A stretch of 21,076 nucleotides of DNA from a virus, in IMG/VR virus record IMGVR_UViG_3300021091_000492, positions 1 to 21,076 of that record. One strand, given 5' to 3'. Position 1 is the first letter of the stretch. Every line of letters starts with the position of its first letter. Made by a program: the position numbers and the translations under genes. The notes under the pieces are model-generated. The model saw only the letters and a program-made list of their open reading frames with translations, did no database searches and was not told where the DNA came from. Below, one piece after another: positions 7,863 through 13,803 of the stretch.

Positions 7863-9338
7863 CTAATAATATTTATATTCTTTGGGTATCCTGTCCATTT
7901 TATCTTTCCAATCAGAAAGAGTTTCAACATAGCTACCTTGGCGATATCTTAACACAGCTTGTGTGGTACTGTCGACATAGTCATCATTTGCACCATTTGG
8001 AAACGCAGCACACTCTTCAATAACCTCTTGTGCATAGTGTTCTCCTTCTGGAATCCATACTGATCCTGATTCAAATATAGGTGCACAAGCGTTTACACGA
8101 ACGTGTTTATCTCTTCCTTTTGTTGGCATAAAATCTACTACAGGTATGCCCATTCTTCTAAATTCTTGGGCTAAAGGTTGTCCAGAAGCTTTAGCTTCTA
8201 TGATAACTGTCTCTGGTTCCCAGTATTTATAGTTTTCTAATGCCACAGCTTTTAATTCTGGAAAATCATATTTACCTTTTAAAGCATCTAATAATATAAT
8301 ATTAGCACCCTTATCTTCATGAGGATAAAATACTCCCCAAGTAGTTATTGCTGAATAGTCTGCAGTCTCTTTTGCACTGAATGCCGTGTCGTAAGATTGT
8401 ATGACGTGTGAAAGATTAGGTATAGATTTTTTCTTCCATATTCTCCACCACTCTCTTTTTATAATTGCCCCTTCATCTGAGGTTGGTTCTTGCATGTATT
8501 GAGCTGCCCAGTTCCTTACAGGTAGCGATGCCTTAACTTTTTCAAGTTCATCTAGATCCCAATACTCAGGCCACACAGGTTTACCGGAACTTAAAATTGC
8601 AGGAAAAGAAATTAATCTCCACTTATCTGCTTTCAATTCTTTTTGAGCCTTTATTAATCTGCCAGTCAAATCATCTTCTGCCCAACGCGTCATAACAACT
8701 AGAATTGATCCACCTGGTTGTAAACGTTGTCTAGGTCCAGAGTTGTACCACTCGTATGCACGGTCCATGGCCATATCAGACATAGCATCTTGTTCCGTGT
8801 GTGGATCATCAATGATCAGTAAATCCGCACCACGGCCCGTGATGGATCCTCCAACACCTGCAGCGTAATATTCTCCACCATGATTTGTTTCCCAACGTCC
8901 TTTTGCTTTTGAGTCTTCTTTTAATTTAACGTTACCAAAAATTTGTTTGTATTCCGATCGCTCCAACAAGTTTCTAATCTTACTACCAAATCTTACAGCA
9001 AGTTCTGCGTTGTGAGACACCTGCATTATTTTCATCTTGGGAAACTTCCCTATCATCCAAGCTGGATAAAGATAGGAAGCAAATTCAGATTTAGTATGTC
9101 GTGGAGGCATATTTATAATGAGCCTTCCTTTTTTTTGACTGGCTATCTTCGTAAATTCATTTGCTATAATTTGATGGTGCCCCCATTTAGTTGGGTCCTT
9201 TTCTTTACGACAAATAAAATCAGGCCAAACTTCCTGAACAAAATATAAAAAATTATCCTGGCACAACCTTATATGATTCAACAATTTTATTTCAACTTCT
9301 GCACGAAGTTTTTCAATTGTATAGAGAGATTTATCCAT
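7863..9338 (-). CDS. terL: terminase large subunit
   Basis: This 491-residue motor protein powers DNA packaging into the prohead and cuts the concatemer. The ATPase half has a Walker A variant MPPRHTKSE (residues 77-85), a Walker B LLIIDDP (173-179) and a VVMTRW coupling motif (214-219). The nuclease half shows the acidic residues of the RNase H-like fold: D317 in SYDTAF, E381 in IIEAKASG, and D453/D456 in NDDYVDST. The order and spacing are as expected for a complete protein. The ATG at 9338 has a GAAGG ribosome site. Unusually for phages, the small subunit is not adjacent but lies about 3.7 kb upstream, with accessory genes between. The 217-bp gap before the gene carries inverted repeats and a possible promoter. 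Confidence 0.95.
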   Translation of the reverse strand: MDKSLYTIEKLRAEVEIKLLNHIRLCQDNFLYFVQEVWPDFICRKEKDPTKWGHHQIIANEFTKIASQKKGRLIINMPPRHTKSEFASYLYPAWMIGKFPKMKIMQVSHNAELAVRFGSKIRNLLERSEYKQIFGNVKLKEDSKAKGRWETNHGGEYYAAGVGGSITGRGADLLIIDDPHTEQDAMSDMAMDRAYEWYNSGPRQRLQPGGSILVVMTRWAEDDLTGRLIKAQKELKADKWRLISFPAILSSGKPVWPEYWDLDELEKVKASLPVRNWAAQYMQEPTSDEGAIIKREWWRIWKKKSIPNLSHVIQSYDTAFSAKETADYSAITTWGVFYPHEDKGANIILLDALKGKYDFPELKAVALENYKYWEPETVIIEAKASGQPLAQEFRRMGIPVVDFMPTKGRDKHVRVNACAPIFESGSVWIPEGEHYAQEVIEECAAFPNGANDDYVDSTTQAVLRYRQGSYVETLSDWKDKMDRIPKEYKYY

Positions 9339-9397
9339 GGGTCCTTCTACTATAAACTATAAGTAATTCTATTTCTATGTATTTACAAATCTGATAT

Positions 9398-9426
9398 TTT
9401 ATACTCTAGCGTGGCTACAATCGTAA
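9398..9426 (-). promoter_or_regulatory. candidate promoter for the terminase/portal operon
   Basis: On the minus strand a TATAAA -10 box (9398-9403) lies 17 bases downstream of TTACGA (9421-9426). The -10 is good and the -35 is weak, which would suit an activated promoter. The perfect inverted repeat at 9428-9444 sits directly upstream of the -35. The gap to the terL start is about 60 bases. Confidence 0.35.
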
Positions 9427-9427
9427 G

Positions 9428-9444
9428 TTGTGTGCGAGACACAA
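9428..9444. promoter_or_regulatory. inverted repeat, possible operator or activator site
   Basis: TTGTGT and ACACAA flank a 5-base spacer (GCGAG on the plus strand). It sits just upstream of the candidate -35 of the terL promoter. It could bind a dimeric regulator or form a small RNA hairpin. Confidence 0.4.
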
Positions 9445-9486
9445 TATTTGGTGTTTAATTTAATATGTTAGACTATTAGTTGAGCC

Positions 9487-9542
9487 TTGGCCAAAGCAGA
9501 ACGCTTCGGTGATGCTTCCTGCTGGTGAAAACCAGCAGGAAG
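9487..9542 (-). other. pair of strong hairpins upstream of terL
   Basis: A perfect 12-bp stem (CTTCCTGCTGGT, 9515-9526, with its partner at 9531-9542) closes a 4-base loop. A second 7-bp stem lies at 9491-9509. In minus-strand RNA its one imperfect pair becomes G-U, whereas plus-strand RNA would have an A-C mismatch, which favours a minus-strand transcript. The palindrome TTGGCCAA (9487-9494) adjoins it. No U-run follows on either strand, so this is not an ordinary intrinsic terminator. A structured leader RNA or a DNA packaging site is possible. Confidence 0.55.
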
Positions 9543-9555
9543 GTTAGGTTAGTAT

Positions 9556-9804
9556 TTATTGATTATCTTTTAATAATTGTAAGATAGGTTGTAAGTTTCT
9601 AATGACTGTAGCCCTTAATTCCCTGACTACCTCATCATTAGGATATTTAATTAATATCTCTTCAACTGCACTTTCAAGTTGCTTGTACATAAATTGATAG
9701 TTCAATTTTTTATGTACAGGGTTTGAGGTTGCCTCTTCTATTTCATTGTTAGAGTTAGTTTCAACTAAACTATTTCTAACTATTTCCATTAGATTGTTTG
9801 GCAT
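9556..9804 (-). CDS. hypothetical small helical protein
   Basis: An 82-residue acidic protein with no recognised family. The second half is two predicted helices: YQFMYKQLESAVEEILIKYP and VVRELRATVIRNLQPILQLL. The ATG has a strong ribosome site in the shared leader CAACAGGAG, and its own sigma70-like promoter lies about 30-55 bases upstream. It is a single-gene unit, with a terminator before it and hairpins after it. It is expected to be a regulator or host-interaction protein only by size and place. Confidence 0.65.
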   Translation of the reverse strand: MPNNLMEIVRNSLVETNSNNEIEEATSNPVHKKLNYQFMYKQLESAVEEILIKYPNDEVVRELRATVIRNLQPILQLLKDNQ

Positions 9805-9832
9805 AATTTACTCCTGTTGTTTGTTAATTAAA

Positions 9833-9860
9833 TTTATAAAGATTTATTTTTTTAATGCAA
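9833..9860 (-). promoter_or_regulatory. sigma70-like promoter for the 82-residue gene
   Basis: On the minus strand TTGCAT (9855-9860), a 16-base spacer and TATAAA (9833-9838) lie upstream of a CAACAGGAG ribosome site. Confidence 0.5.
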
Positions 9861-9909
9861 GAAATAAAAAACCTACACTAAAGACATGACAAGGTTTCTA
9901 GTGTAGGTT
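9861..9909 (-). terminator. intrinsic terminator after the 117-residue gene
   Basis: The 11-bp perfect stem AACCTACACTA/TAGTGTAGGTT (9870-9880 with 9899-9909) is followed on the minus strand by TTTTTATTTC. The loop is long (18 bases). It begins 7 bases after the stop of the gene at 9917. Confidence 0.75.
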
Positions 9910-9916
9910 GTATTAG

Positions 9917-10270
9917 CTATTTTGTTTTTTCAGCTAATTTATATTCTACTTTATATTCAGTTGATTCACTATCAATTAAATATTTTTCATAGAGTTCGGT
10001 GTGTTCTTCTTTGAATTTAGTCACATCAAATCTTTTTAATTTACGATTTATTTTTTGAGCAAAACCCTCAAAGTCGTTATCCATATCCACGAGAACGATT
10101 AGATTAGATTTTACTCTTTCAAATAGTTCGGCGATTTCTGGGGTCATTAACTCCATCTGTTTTTTATAACCCTTAATCGTTTCTTTCATCATACCATAAT
10201 TTAGTAAAAATTTTTTTTCATCTTTACTAACTTTAGTAGTTTTTTTTATTTGTACTACTTTGTTTGTCAT
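9917..10270 (-). CDS. hypothetical phage protein, 117 residues
   Basis: A charged, helical, mostly basic protein. The C-terminal part (KRFDVTKFKEEHTELYEKYL, then EYKVEYKL) resembles short proteins that accompany YqaJ-type recombination nucleases in other phages, but this is weak and no nuclease partner is visible next to it. The ATG follows the CAACAGGAG leader. A promoter-motif copy lies upstream (10305-10321) and a terminator follows directly, so it is its own transcription unit. Confidence 0.65.
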   Translation of the reverse strand: MTNKVVQIKKTTKVSKDEKKFLLNYGMMKETIKGYKKQMELMTPEIAELFERVKSNLIVLVDMDNDFEGFAQKINRKLKRFDVTKFKEEHTELYEKYLIDSESTEYKVEYKLAEKTK

Positions 10271-10304
10271 TGATTACTCCTGTTGTTTGTTTCTAAATAT
10301 ATAA

Positions 10305-10321
10305 TCCCATTAAGATAAGAT
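10305..10321 (-). promoter_or_regulatory. recurrent promoter motif, copy 1 (ATCTTATCTTAATGGGA)
   Basis: The minus strand reads ATCTTATCTTAATGGGA, matching the copies at 11056, 12046 and 16217. Unlike those, no clear TTGACA lies at the expected distance upstream. The start of the 117-residue gene is about 35 bases downstream. Confidence 0.55.
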
Positions 10322-10368
10322 TACAAGAAGTTTAATGTATTATTTTACTTGACACCACCACAGTCTCC

Positions 10369-10417
10369 ACCGCCTCCCGTGGCGGTTTTTTATTTATAAT
10401 TAAATAAAACCACCACG
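10369..10417. terminator. overlapping hairpins: plus-strand terminator and long minus-strand stem
   Basis: On the plus strand ACCGCC-TCCCGT-GGCGGT is followed by TTTTTT, the form of an intrinsic terminator. The same GGCGG also pairs in a longer stem with AAAACCACCACG (10406-10417). That long stem has a G-U pair only in minus-strand RNA. The two folds exclude each other. It lies in the 3' region of the 198-residue gene. Confidence 0.5.
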
Positions 10418-10438
10418 AACGAGAACGAGAACGAGAAC
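10416..10438. repeat. GA-rich hexamer repeat (ACGAGA)n, site 1
   Basis: CGAACGAGAACGAGAACGAG and a further AAC form about three and a half tandem copies of a six-base unit, starting directly at the stop codon of the 198-residue gene. Related blocks recur at 11289, 12175, 12259 and 12341. Confidence 0.85.
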
Positions 10439-11034
10439 TATCCGATAGTAAAACCACCAGAATTCTCGGCGAACTCTATGAACTCAATCACACAATCTTT
10501 TGAGAATGGATAATTAGCTATTGGGTTTCTTTTTTTAAAAATTTTATCCCAAACTTTTTTGTGCTTTTCTGGGTAATCTCTTGGGACAATCTTTTTATCT
10601 TTTGTTTCTTCGATAACTTTTTCACGCAACTGCTGACATAATTTTTCTAATTTTTCATTATGCTTTTCTGCTTGTTTTATTTTTTCTGCGTGAAACTTTT
10701 CATATTCATCAACACGACCAGTTTTTAATAGATGTTTTAATTGTCTTACAATCATTAATGCTGTTGTTTCATTAACCTCGTGATTATCGTTGTAATGCCA
10801 ATTATCTCTATCTTTATCTTCAACGCATTTAGTTTCTTCAATTATGAAATTAGCGAGAGGTCTCCACCACCAAACATTGAGACGAAAATAATAACCTTTA
10901 TTATCATTTTCAAATTTGTCTTTAGCTTCGTAATAATCCTCTTTATCTTTTTCGGTTGCTGTTTCCCAATCTATTGAGGGTTTTACTGAACCCTCTTTAA
11001 TTTTAGGATTAAGTCCGTATAAGTCAAAGCCCAT
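10438..11034 (-). CDS. conserved phage hypothetical protein (GFDLYG...NSGGF type)
   Basis: The 198-residue product begins MGFDLYGLNPK. It has a tryptophan cluster YYFRLNVWWWRPLANFI near residue 50, a long charged helix in the middle, and ends YPFSKDCVIEFIEFAENSGGF. The same order of features (GFDLYG start, YFRxNVWWWRPL, and a C-terminal F...F..NSGGF) occurs in a protein found in many unrelated phages whose function is not known. The start has a very good ribosome site (AAGGAGG), and a strong promoter with a perfect TTGACA lies upstream. GA-rich repeats follow its stop. Confidence 0.75.
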   Translation of the reverse strand: MGFDLYGLNPKIKEGSVKPSIDWETATEKDKEDYYEAKDKFENDNKGYYFRLNVWWWRPLANFIIEETKCVEDKDRDNWHYNDNHEVNETTALMIVRQLKHLLKTGRVDEYEKFHAEKIKQAEKHNEKLEKLCQQLREKVIEETKDKKIVPRDYPEKHKKVWDKIFKKRNPIANYPFSKDCVIEFIEFAENSGGFTIG

Positions 11035-11055
11035 TTTTTCCTCCTTGTTGATTTA

Positions 11056-11091
11056 TCCCATACAGATAAGATATTCGCTAAACTTTGTCAA
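11056..11091 (-). promoter_or_regulatory. promoter, recurrent motif copy 2
   Basis: On the minus strand a perfect TTGACA (11086-11091) is followed 16 bases later by TTATCT within ATCTTATCTGTATGGGA (11056-11072). It drives the 198-residue gene, whose AAGGAGG lies just downstream. Confidence 0.7.
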
Positions 11092-11311
11092 ACGAACTTT
11101 TTCACTATTTAGTTGTAAAAAAGTCTTTCTATAAAGCACAAGGATTTGCAAGTTGAACTTCCAACGACCTACACCCCGTCCAGATTTTCTAGTTATGGTT
11201 GCAAAAAATTCTGCAAACCAACGAGACACCACAGCTGCCTGGATGCCGATGGCTACTTCTTGTTTACTGATCCGAGAACCGAGCCCCAACGAGAACGAGA
11301 ACGAGAGCGAC
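11092..11311. other. GC-richer gap with dispersed repeats, no convincing gene
   Basis: This 220-base stretch is visibly richer in G and C than the genes around it. It contains the hexamer block at 11289-11310, and the word CGACCTACACC at both its ends. Open frames exist on both strands, but they have only TTG starts and no ribosome site; one runs through the promoter at 11056-11091. I see no gene. A small inserted or shuffled element is possible. Confidence 0.5.
11289..11310. repeat. GA-rich hexamer repeat, site 2
   Basis: ACGAGAACGAGAACGAGAGC and the next two bases repeat the ACGAGA unit, about three and a half copies. It follows the stop of the 34-residue membrane peptide on the minus strand, as site 1 follows another stop codon. 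Confidence 0.85.
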
Positions 11312-11416
11312 CTACACCAATTTGGACGCCCCGAGAATCAGGACGATCCAAATGGTGGCTGCTGTCTCAGGATACAAGATTGCAAATAGCGCGAGGATTA
11401 ATATCAGAGTCCACAC
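11312..11416 (-). CDS. 34-residue two-segment membrane peptide
   Basis: The GTG at 11416 follows a strong AAGGAG eight bases upstream, itself overlapping the stop of the gene before. The product is almost wholly hydrophobic: WTLILILALFAILYP, then a short polar ETAAT turn, then IWIVLILGASKLV. This looks like a hairpin of two short membrane segments. It is the last gene of the operon that begins at 12026. The size would suit a membrane-acting toxin, holin helper or host modulator, but the sequence does not decide. An inverted repeat (11317-11328 with 11344-11355) lies inside the coding stretch. Confidence 0.6.
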   Translation of the reverse strand: MWTLILILALFAILYPETAATIWIVLILGASKLV

Positions 11417-11428
11417 GTTACAAACTCC

Positions 11429-11611
11429 TTAATTAAATCTCACAGGTTCGGCCTTCCTGATGTCGTCTTCAAAATAAATAGGCTCACCCATAATTTCATA
11501 TCCAGCTTTTTCTAGAAATATTTTTTTTGCACTAGTTTTATTTTTTGCAAAAATTTTATAACGCATCGTTGCAGGTATATCGTAGACAAATAGTTTATTT
11601 TTATTTTTCAT
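11429..11611 (-). CDS. hypothetical small phage protein, 60 residues
   Basis: A basic N-terminus (KNKNKLFVYDIPATMRYKIF) leads to AKNKTSAKKIFLEKAGYEIM and an acidic IYFEDDIRKAE end. The alternation suggests a small alpha/beta domain. I chose the ATG at 11611; a TTG two codons upstream is less likely. It overlaps nothing but follows the previous stop by 2 bases, so translation is probably coupled. Function unknown. Confidence 0.6.
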   Translation of the reverse strand: MKNKNKLFVYDIPATMRYKIFAKNKTSAKKIFLEKAGYEIMGEPIYFEDDIRKAEPVRFN

Positions 11612-11613
11612 GA

Positions 11614-11874
11614 TCAATCCAAAAGAACCATATACTCAGATGGAAAATTTTCAATAAACCAGTCGAGACCTTCACGATGAGTTTTCCAATCCTCAAATCT
11701 TTCGGCCCCCATAATCATGTCGTACACAGCGACTGCAAACCACGGCAGCTTGCATCTGTCACCTCCGAAACGATTCTGTACTTCTATTATCTGACCTTTA
11801 TCCCATTCTAAATTCACGTCAAAGGGCATTGGATAGTTTTTACCTTGCCAATGCACCGTCTGCATTATTCTCAT
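11614..11874 (-). CDS. hypothetical small phage protein, 86 residues
   Basis: The product has several aromatic and acidic patches: VHWQGKNYPMPFDVNLEWDK, RFGGDRCKLPWFAVAVYD and WFIENFPSEYMVLL. It is acidic and probably a compact soluble domain; no family recognised. The start overlaps the stop of the preceding gene as ATGA. The ribosome site AGGAGG lies just upstream, inside that gene. Confidence 0.65.
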   Translation of the reverse strand: MRIMQTVHWQGKNYPMPFDVNLEWDKGQIIEVQNRFGGDRCKLPWFAVAVYDMIMGAERFEDWKTHREGLDWFIENFPSEYMVLLD

Positions 11875-12026
11875 TTTTCCTCCTGTTCATTTTCTTTTTT
11901 CTTTCTTAATTTAGAAGGATCCATCTCCCACATATGAACTCCATCTTCTGACATGGGTTTTTTCTTAAAACCATATTCACTTAGTTTATCCGTGAAGACT
12001 TGTTCATTAGTTTTTTTCTCTTTCAT
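11871..12026 (-). CDS. 51-residue hypothetical protein, first gene of its operon
   Basis: ATG 12026 has a strong AGGAG site in the shared CAACAGGAG leader, with the recurrent promoter upstream. The peptide contains KLSEYGFKKKPMSEDGVHMW and ends in a Lys/Glu-rich helix. The stop overlaps the next ATG (ATGA). Size, clean start and coupling make this a real gene. Function unknown. Confidence 0.65.
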   Translation of the reverse strand: MKEKKTNEQVFTDKLSEYGFKKKPMSEDGVHMWEMDPSKLRKKKENEQEEK

Positions 12027-12045
12027 TTTTTCTCCTGTTGGTTTC

Positions 12046-12081
12046 TCCCATTTAGATAAGATAGTTTATACCTGAAGTCAA
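12046..12081 (-). promoter_or_regulatory. promoter, recurrent motif copy 3
   Basis: On the minus strand TTGACT (12076-12081) precedes ATCTTATCTAAATGGGA (12046-12062), with the TTATCT box 16 bases after the -35. It drives the operon starting at 12026. Confidence 0.7.
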
Positions 12082-12174
12082 GAGCTTGGTTAGATTATTT
12101 TTATGCAGGAGAGCTGTGGAAGGAGCTGCTCTCAGGCTGGATGCTTCTTCTATTTAAGAAACACGGCGATATCA

Positions 12175-12377
12175 AACGAGAAGCGAGAGACGAGATGCCT
12201 GAATCCAGGCACGGGAGCTAACCGATGGTGCTTTTTAAATCATTATTTGGCGTAATTAAACGAGAAACGAGGAGCGAGAACCACGAGCTCCTGACGCTGC
12301 TGCCTGAAGGAGATGCCTGAGTCCATCTTCATTGTCATTGAAACGAGAAACGAGAACCGGGCAACGAGAAACGAGAT
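12175..12377. repeat. cluster of GA-rich hexamer repeats and a direct repeat
   Basis: Degenerate ACGAGA blocks lie at 12175-12195, 12259-12280 and 12341-12377. Between them the 16-base word GAGATGCCTGARTCCA occurs twice (12192-12207 and 12310-12325, one difference). The first copy is part of the small hairpin GCCTG-AATC-CAGGC (12197-12210). Half of the cluster lies within the 3' end of the nuclease gene and half in the gap after it. The region is GC-richer than its surroundings. Confidence 0.8.
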
Positions 12378-12660
12378 CCACGGTCAAAAGTTTTAAGGCC
12401 CTCGGAACAAGGGCCTGATTCAGAATAAATACATAACCACCAGATTTAATTCTGCTACAGTGCCAATTGATTTGCCACTTTGTTAAACCACAATTCTTGA
12501 GGTCATTTGACTTAAGCTCAAGCCAATAATTTGCACCGGAATCACAAACATTTATATCAGGAATACCATTCATTGTGCTAGATTCTATGCGGGTAAAATG
12601 AGCTTTTAACTTTAGGTTTTTAATACGCAACCAGAGTTTTGCTTCATTAGTTTTTGACAT
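12256..12660 (-). CDS. VRR-NUC/PD-(D/E)XK-like nuclease with repeat-derived tail
   Basis: The product has 134 residues; the first 90 look like a small nuclease of the VRR-NUC type. HFTRIESSTMNGIPDINVC gives the Gly-x-Pro-Asp motif (P34, D35). YWLELK gives the E-x-K pair (E48, K50). KWQINWH supplies the conserved Gln (Q63), and SGGYVFIL the last strand. Such enzymes resolve or trim branched DNA during phage replication. From about residue 95 the chain reads DLVSRCPVLVSRF and ends SRSSFLV, which is the GA-rich repeat translated in frame. The original C-terminus has probably been replaced. It lies downstream of terS in the same operon. Confidence 0.7.
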   Translation of the reverse strand: MSKTNEAKLWLRIKNLKLKAHFTRIESSTMNGIPDINVCDSGANYWLELKSNDLKNCGLTKWQINWHCSRIKSGGYVFILNQALVPRALKLLTVDLVSRCPVLVSRFNDNEDGLRHLLQAAASGARGSRSSFLV

Positions 12661-12666
12661 AATTTA

Positions 12667-12927
12667 TCAAGTCAAGAATTCAATTTTTAATATAACTGAA
12701 GTCGGTAAAATTGTTGTATTGCCAACTTCATCAATATCTTTATGCCCGACACTAAAATCACTAAAAAGCCAAACTAATTTTTTTGTTTTTTTAAATAAAT
12801 AACCTACCGAGACACAAACAGGTAATTTTTCTTTTTCAAATTCAGTAATAGGTTTCCAGTTAGAATCAGAAATTATATCAACCCACAAAATTTTTACTAA
12901 GGGATATTTGTCCTTACCCTTTTTCAT
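12667..12927 (-). CDS. conserved small phage protein, 86 residues
   Basis: The pattern is WVDIISDSNWKPITEFEKEK, then PVCVSVGYLFKKTKKLVWLF, then IDEVGNTTILPTSVILKIE. This order (W-x-D...W, C-x-S-VGYL, and a final I-P-x-x-x-I strand) recurs in small phage proteins of unknown function, and the fold is probably all-beta. Its ATG overlaps the preceding stop as ATGA. Confidence 0.65.
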   Translation of the reverse strand: MKKGKDKYPLVKILWVDIISDSNWKPITEFEKEKLPVCVSVGYLFKKTKKLVWLFSDFSVGHKDIDEVGNTTILPTSVILKIEFLT

Positions 12928-13031
12928 TTTTTTATGGCCACCGTAACTATCCCAACATTTGTTGATAGCTTTGGTGTATTATGTATCTCGTTAAAAACAG
13001 TGATAAAGTCCTTCCAATCAGGACTTTTCAA
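12924..13031 (-). CDS. short ORF bridging terS and the next gene
   Basis: This frame encodes KSPDWKDFITVFNEIHNTPK and a short C-terminal part, ending on ATGA with the next gene. It is +1 relative to terS and runs past the terS stop. A GTG at 13118 would give a 64-residue product overlapping terS by 101 bases. The TTG at 13031 would give 35 residues. Neither has a ribosome site, so re-initiation at the terS stop or a frameshift extension of terS is possible. The ATGA junction supports real translation; the start is uncertain. Confidence 0.4.
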   Translation of the reverse strand: MKSPDWKDFITVFNEIHNTPKLSTNVGIVTVAIKK

Positions 13032-13533
13032 TAACTGCTTCTGACGTGACGTCAATAATATTTCTCGAGGTTTCGATTTTATTTTCAAGCTCTTCAAGCC
13101 TACGCTCAAGTTGTTCACGCGACATCCCTTCTAAACCAAGGTGAGTTATGACTTTGTTATCTACAAAATGACCTGCCATTTGACCCACTCGGAATTCTGC
13201 ATTGATCGCTGCTGCAAATTGATTTTTATCTTCAGCTTTTTTACTTAAATGTTCAAATCTTTTATAACTTCTAAGTTTATCTTTTTCTCTTACCGCTAAC
13301 TCCTGTGCATACCTTTTTTCAAAATATCTTACCACATGTGGATTCAGATCCGGATTCATCAATCTACTAGCCGTTTCAGTTGGACCATATTTGGATTTGC
13401 TTGTATATCCCGCATGTAAAGCTGCCTCAACCTTTGTTGCTTTGCCATAATTTTCAACATAATAATCTACAAATAATCTTTGCTTAGGAGTTAACTCACT
13501 TACTGATTTTAATTGATTAGGTTTTCTAGTCAT
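13018..13533 (-). CDS. terS: terminase small subunit
   Basis: The product has 171 residues from ATG 13533 (a TTG one codon earlier is also possible). The N-terminal helix-turn-helix region has the Terminase_2 pattern: LTPKQRLFVDYYVENYGKAT followed by EAALHAGY, and then RLMNPDLNPHVVRYFEKR. The C-terminal half is a coiled coil (MSREQLERRLEELENKIETS) that would mediate ring assembly. It recognises the viral DNA and hands it to the large subunit for packaging. It is separated from terL by about 3.7 kb. It is the first gene of an operon with the 86-residue protein and the nuclease. Its start lacks a clear ribosome site. Confidence 0.85.
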   Translation of the reverse strand: MTRKPNQLKSVSELTPKQRLFVDYYVENYGKATKVEAALHAGYTSKSKYGPTETASRLMNPDLNPHVVRYFEKRYAQELAVREKDKLRSYKRFEHLSKKAEDKNQFAAAINAEFRVGQMAGHFVDNKVITHLGLEGMSREQLERRLEELENKIETSRNIIDVTSEAVIEKS

Positions 13534-13644
13534 CAAATAATACTACAATGTACAACCTTAGAAATATATATATCAGGTCAATAATTCTATTTTTTAGCAT
13601 CAAGGGATTATAAAATGTAATAATTTCAATTGTTTAATTTTTAT

Positions 13645-13710
13645 ACTGGGAGAACTGGGAGAACTGGGAGTAAATAAGGTGCTATTTTGCTCATTATTCC
13701 CAGTTGTCCC
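13645..13710. repeat. ACTGGGAGA tandem repeats with an inverted partner
   Basis: Three head-to-tail copies of a 9-base unit fill 13645-13670 (the last lacks its final A). About 30 bases further, CCCAGTTGTCCC (13699-13710) gives the unit in inverse orientation. The array lies about 110 bases upstream of the terS start. Such iterons could be a terminase packaging site, a replication origin or a repressor site. Confidence 0.7.
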
Positions 13711-13775
13711 AACATTCCGGGCCTATACAAATTTTTTTATTTAAAATTTTTTTTACTAGGAGGTGCATTGTACGT

Positions 13776-13787
13776 GGCCCGTGGGCC
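13776..13787. repeat. GC-rich palindrome
   Basis: GGCCC-GT-GGGCC is a perfect 5-bp inverted repeat, in a short GC-rich patch inside very AT-rich DNA just before the plus-strand promoter at 13804. It could be an operator for that promoter. Confidence 0.5.
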
Positions 13788-13803
13788 GTGATTCATTATT
13801 TTT

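Larger units (their letters stand above)
13537..13803. other. gap between terS and the RNA unit
   Basis: There is no gene of useful size. The gap holds the ACTGGGAGA tandem repeats and the GGCCC/GGGCC palindrome listed separately, in a very AT-rich background. An AGGAGG followed by a 7-codon frame (TTG to TGA, 13769 onward, plus strand) was seen but is too short to call. Confidence 0.6.

Noticed and set aside
9410-9545. tRNA gene upstream of terL
   Set aside because: The hairpins do not form a cloverleaf, and there is no acceptor or TPsiC-like arm.
11053-11289. Minus-strand frame of 78 residues
   Set aside because: It has only a TTG start within the hexamer repeat, no ribosome site, and it runs through the TTGACA promoter of the next gene.
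11146-11436. Two long plus-strand frames
   Set aside because: They have TTG starts without ribosome sites, are rich in repeat-derived ERERER or NENENE, and oppose the better-supported 34-residue gene.
12130-12235. 20-codon frame starting MPGFRHLVSRF
   Set aside because: It has no ribosome site, and the sequence is only translated repeat.
10416-12377. CRISPR array
   Set aside because: Units are six bases, contiguous and degenerate, without spacers of constant length.
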